This document shows positions 61,487 to 64,000 of a DNA stretch of 64,000 nucleotides, piece after piece. The notes under the pieces are model-generated. The model made no database searches and was not told the origin of the DNA. It saw only the letters and a list, made by a program, of their open reading frames with translations. The position numbers and the translations under genes are program-made. The stretch lies in contig CM055068.1 in the NCBI GenBank assembly GCA_029204045.2, positions 35,355,345 through 35,419,344 on the forward strand, in the 5' to 3' direction. Origin of the DNA: Tillandsia leiboldiana. Taxonomy: Eukaryota; Streptophyta; Magnoliopsida; Poales; Bromeliaceae. The first letter of the stretch is position 1. Each line of letters opens with the position of its first letter.

Positions 61487-64000
61487 TGTAGAGTACCGGA
61501 GCTTCGGGCAGTGTGCCGACTCCACGTGGCAGCCTGGTATTGTGGAAATACCTTTAGCAGTTTCTGTTTGTATTTACAGAGAGGTTCGGGTGGTCCCGGA
61601 GCTACGCGGAAGCTTTTTTGTAGAAAAGTGAGTTGGCGTCGGATTGAGAGCTTGCGGGTCGAGCATTGGTTTCATGGATGGGTTTGATGTGAGTTGATCC
61701 CTTGGGACATGTGTATTATGATTTTACAGAGGTGTTCGGTTGGTTTCGGGGTGATGCGGAGGTCCCGGGGCGAGGAAGTGAGTTATCGGCGCGATTCGGG
61801 AAGGTTCTGGCAGGATTCTGGAGGTTCTGGGTGGCTGGGTTCCGGAACCAAGCAGTTGGTTCCGGAACTGGCCCCTTGGTTCCGGAACCAGCTGCCTGGT
61901 ACCGGAACCAGAGGTGGTGTTCCGGTACCCAAATGCTGGTACCCGAACACAGACTCTGGAATGCCCGAAAAGAGCTCGGATTGGTGCACAGTACTTGGAG
62001 GTATGGGCTTCTTCTGTTCCAACCACTCCCGTCATGTTTTATACCCAGACTCTTGCTCCCTCTCCACCCTTCATTCCTTATCATCTCCTCCTCCCTTTCT
62101 TGCTGCCAGAGAAGAAGAAGAAGAGGAAGTAGTAGAAGGAGAAGCAGGCTCGTGCATTGTGGGAGTTGACCGAGTCAACGTGCGCTCGCGAGGAGCAATT
62201 GAGGTAAATTAATTGTTGGAGATTGTGGATTTGGATTCGATAGTTCTCCTCTTGGGTTTTATTGATGGAATTGATTGAGAATTGAGCTTAATTTCCATCC
62301 TTTCTCTCCCTCTCTCCCTGTGCTCTCGGGTGTAAGCAGGGAGGTTACTGCGCAAATCCGAGGATTTGCCTGCTTCTTGCGCACGTGTGGAGGGCCCTCT
62401 TGAGCTGAGCTGAGGCATGCAGAGACCTTGGGGAGTGTGATAGAGGATTGTTTGGAGCTCCGTGGATTTTTTCGAGACGCGCGATGGCGCGCGCGCGCGT
62501 GAGAGGCATAGTGCAGTTTTTCTTCAGTTTTGCGCCCGTTTCTTCACCAACTTCGGCGCGGCCTTCGGAAAGCATTTGAGGTGGGTTGGAATTTTTTCAA
62601 GATGTATGGAATGCCCTTTAAAGCTATTGAATGCATGTTGATCATGTTTAACTTGATTATTTGCATAGCTGGTAAATCTGATAGTTGCCTAGAAAATTGT
62701 AGGAATGCAATTGCGAGCCCCAGATATTTTTAGCATGATCTAGAAGTGATTTGACACTAGACTGCATGGTTAGTTGGCATCATATTGGCATCTGAACCGT
62801 TTTAAAAATCGTCGGACCTGTTTTAATGAAAACTGGGTTTTGAAAAGAGTTTTAAAATATTGAGTTCTTCCCGAGGGGATTGAGTAGGTTCAGGATGCAT
62901 GTGTTCTCGTGCCAGAGGGCCGAGTGGATTATTAGAGACTTATGAGATGACTTTCTAGTGTCATGAGAGAGTTTTAGCATTTTTCCAGTTCGGGGGCGGA
63001 AGCTATGGGCGGCTATGCTTGCAGCCTGTTCTTGTTTGACAGGGTTGTAGGTGGCAGTCGTCCAGAATTTCCAGGCCTCCCGTGTGAGAGATTGAGGATG
63101 TATTCCCTGATTGGGTTACTCTAGATCATGGGTTGTGTTCTGATTTAGTGGTGGAGATGGTTCTCCCACTTAGCCTTGAGAGTTTTGGGGGCTCTGGCAG
63201 ATCGAGTCGTGGAGGTTTCCCGACTCAGCCACGGGTCGTGCATTATCAGATTGAGTCGTTGAGGGTTCTCCGACATAGCTGGGAGAGTATTGGGCATTTC
63301 CTGTTCGAGTTGTGGAGTCTTTCTCCGACTGAGTATGCTTGTTGAGCATTGAGTTCCGATCTGTTTGATCGTGTATTTTAGCCTTGAGTCGTTGAGGGTT
63401 CTCCGACATAGCTGTGCGAGTGTTTGGGCTTTTTCTGTTCGAGTCGTGGAGTCTTTCTCCGACTGTGTCATGCTAGTTGAGCATTGAGATCCGATCTGTT
63501 TGATCGTGGATTATAGCCTGCTGAGCCTGGCTTTTTATGCCAGTTATGAGATACTTGAGATACTTGAGATACTTGAGTTCGGTGGGGTCGCTCCCCTCGA
63601 GCTACGCCCCGGGTGCGATGATGATACCGAGCCTGACGAGGCTGCGATGTGATTACTGAGATGGTCCTAGAGGGACACCCTACGTAAGTCCGTTCCTCCG
63701 GGATGTGCGGCAGTGGATGCCTACGTAAGTCCGTTCCTACGGGATGTGCGGCAGTAGATGAGCGCAGGCTTGATTGACTGGTCCAAAGAGGGACAGTCAT
63801 TGGGATTGGGTGATATGTGTGAGTGAGTTTCATAGCGTGTTCGTAGATGAGTTTTTCTTTGAGCATGATACTTGAGGCATGTTAGCAGTAGCGAGTGTAT
63901 GCACATCTTCATCATTGTAGAGTTTCTTGAGCATGATGATTGAGACATGATAGCTATAGTTTCTTTCAGCTTTTATCTATCTATCTATCTGCATACCTAT
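61487..64000 (+). repeat. 3' LTR of element H, truncated by window end
   Basis: Matches 55037 onward with only about ten differences by eye over 2460 bp (under 0.5 percent). From about 63955 the match breaks down: the 5' LTR continues into a CTTTTGCAG region while this copy enters TATC repeats (63978-63994). The expected end would be about 90 bp beyond the window. Confidence 0.9.

Larger units (their letters stand above)
55037..64000 (+). mobile_element. Gypsy (Tekay-like) element H, coding region decayed
   Basis: 5' LTR (55037-57643), primer site, decayed gag-pol (about 57950-61435), purine tract and 3' LTR from 61487 running off the window. AGTTT (55032-55036) is the left candidate target duplication in element C. 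The internal region is 3843 bp against 5003 bp in element A, so about 1.1 kb is missing, mainly integrase. Confidence 0.92.

Noticed and set aside
1..64000. Host genes, tRNA or rRNA genes between the elements
   Set aside because: Every stretch between element boundaries is accounted for by another element. The tRNA-like matches are only the short primer binding sites.

Overview
This is plant nuclear DNA made almost entirely of nested LTR retrotransposons. I find no host protein gene, tRNA, rRNA or CRISPR array. Both superfamilies present are plant-typical. The Ty1/copia copies are Sirevirus-like: long Gag with two CCHC knuckles and a coiled coil, purine tracts of the AAAGGGGGAGAT type, and an extra ORF after pol. 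The Ty3/gypsy copies are chromovirus-like, probably Tekay/Del: LTRs of 2.4-3.8 kb, PR-RT-RNaseH-IN and a C-terminal chromodomain. Primer sites match initiator-tRNA-Met (TGGTATCAGAG). The setting suggests gene-poor, probably methylated heterochromatin of a flowering plant. I cannot name the species.

Layout (letters are mine). E is a gypsy element on the minus strand (4508-11851, partial). Its 3' LTR is entered by copia I (minus, 786-4507), whose integrase region is entered by copia LTR J (plus, 1-785). E's leader is entered by gypsy LTR F (plus, 11852-14872), which is entered by gypsy LTR G (minus, 14873-16006 and 47606-47811). Inside G's short tandem repeat lies copia B (plus, 16007-47605, target duplication CCTGC), a gag-only element. 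B's gag is split by gypsy A (plus, 18882-40678, duplication AAGAA). A's 3' LTR is split by copia D (minus, 27995-39110, duplication GCCC[A/G]). B's 3' region also holds a solo gypsy LTR, S (42444-46260, duplication GGTTC). Further right, G is entered by copia C (plus, 47812 to at least 55036), whose 3' non-coding region is entered by gypsy H (plus, 55037 past the window end). The deepest chain, E-F-G-B-A-D, is six layers.

No copy looks autonomous. D has a full-length 1705-codon gag-pol frame, but its reverse transcriptase box reads YVDN. A has a 1552-codon frame, but its integrase has Glu where the second catalytic Asp should be. C and I share one deletion of protease and the N-terminal part of integrase. 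B ends after gag. E has three in-frame stops. H has decayed coding sequence between two nearly identical LTRs. These copies therefore must have moved with proteins supplied by relatives, or lost function after landing.

The most interesting signals are non-coding. (1) The transcribed part of every copia LTR holds an array of small hairpins with an invariant TGGATT loop and stems that differ in sequence yet stay complementary. (2) Palindrome arrays of GATCCGGATC lie upstream of the LTR TATA box and again upstream of D's extra ORF, suggesting a second internal promoter. (3) Hairpins with compensatory changes follow pol in both superfamilies. (4) Solo LTR S has three perfect dyads and a G-box cluster just upstream of its TATA box.
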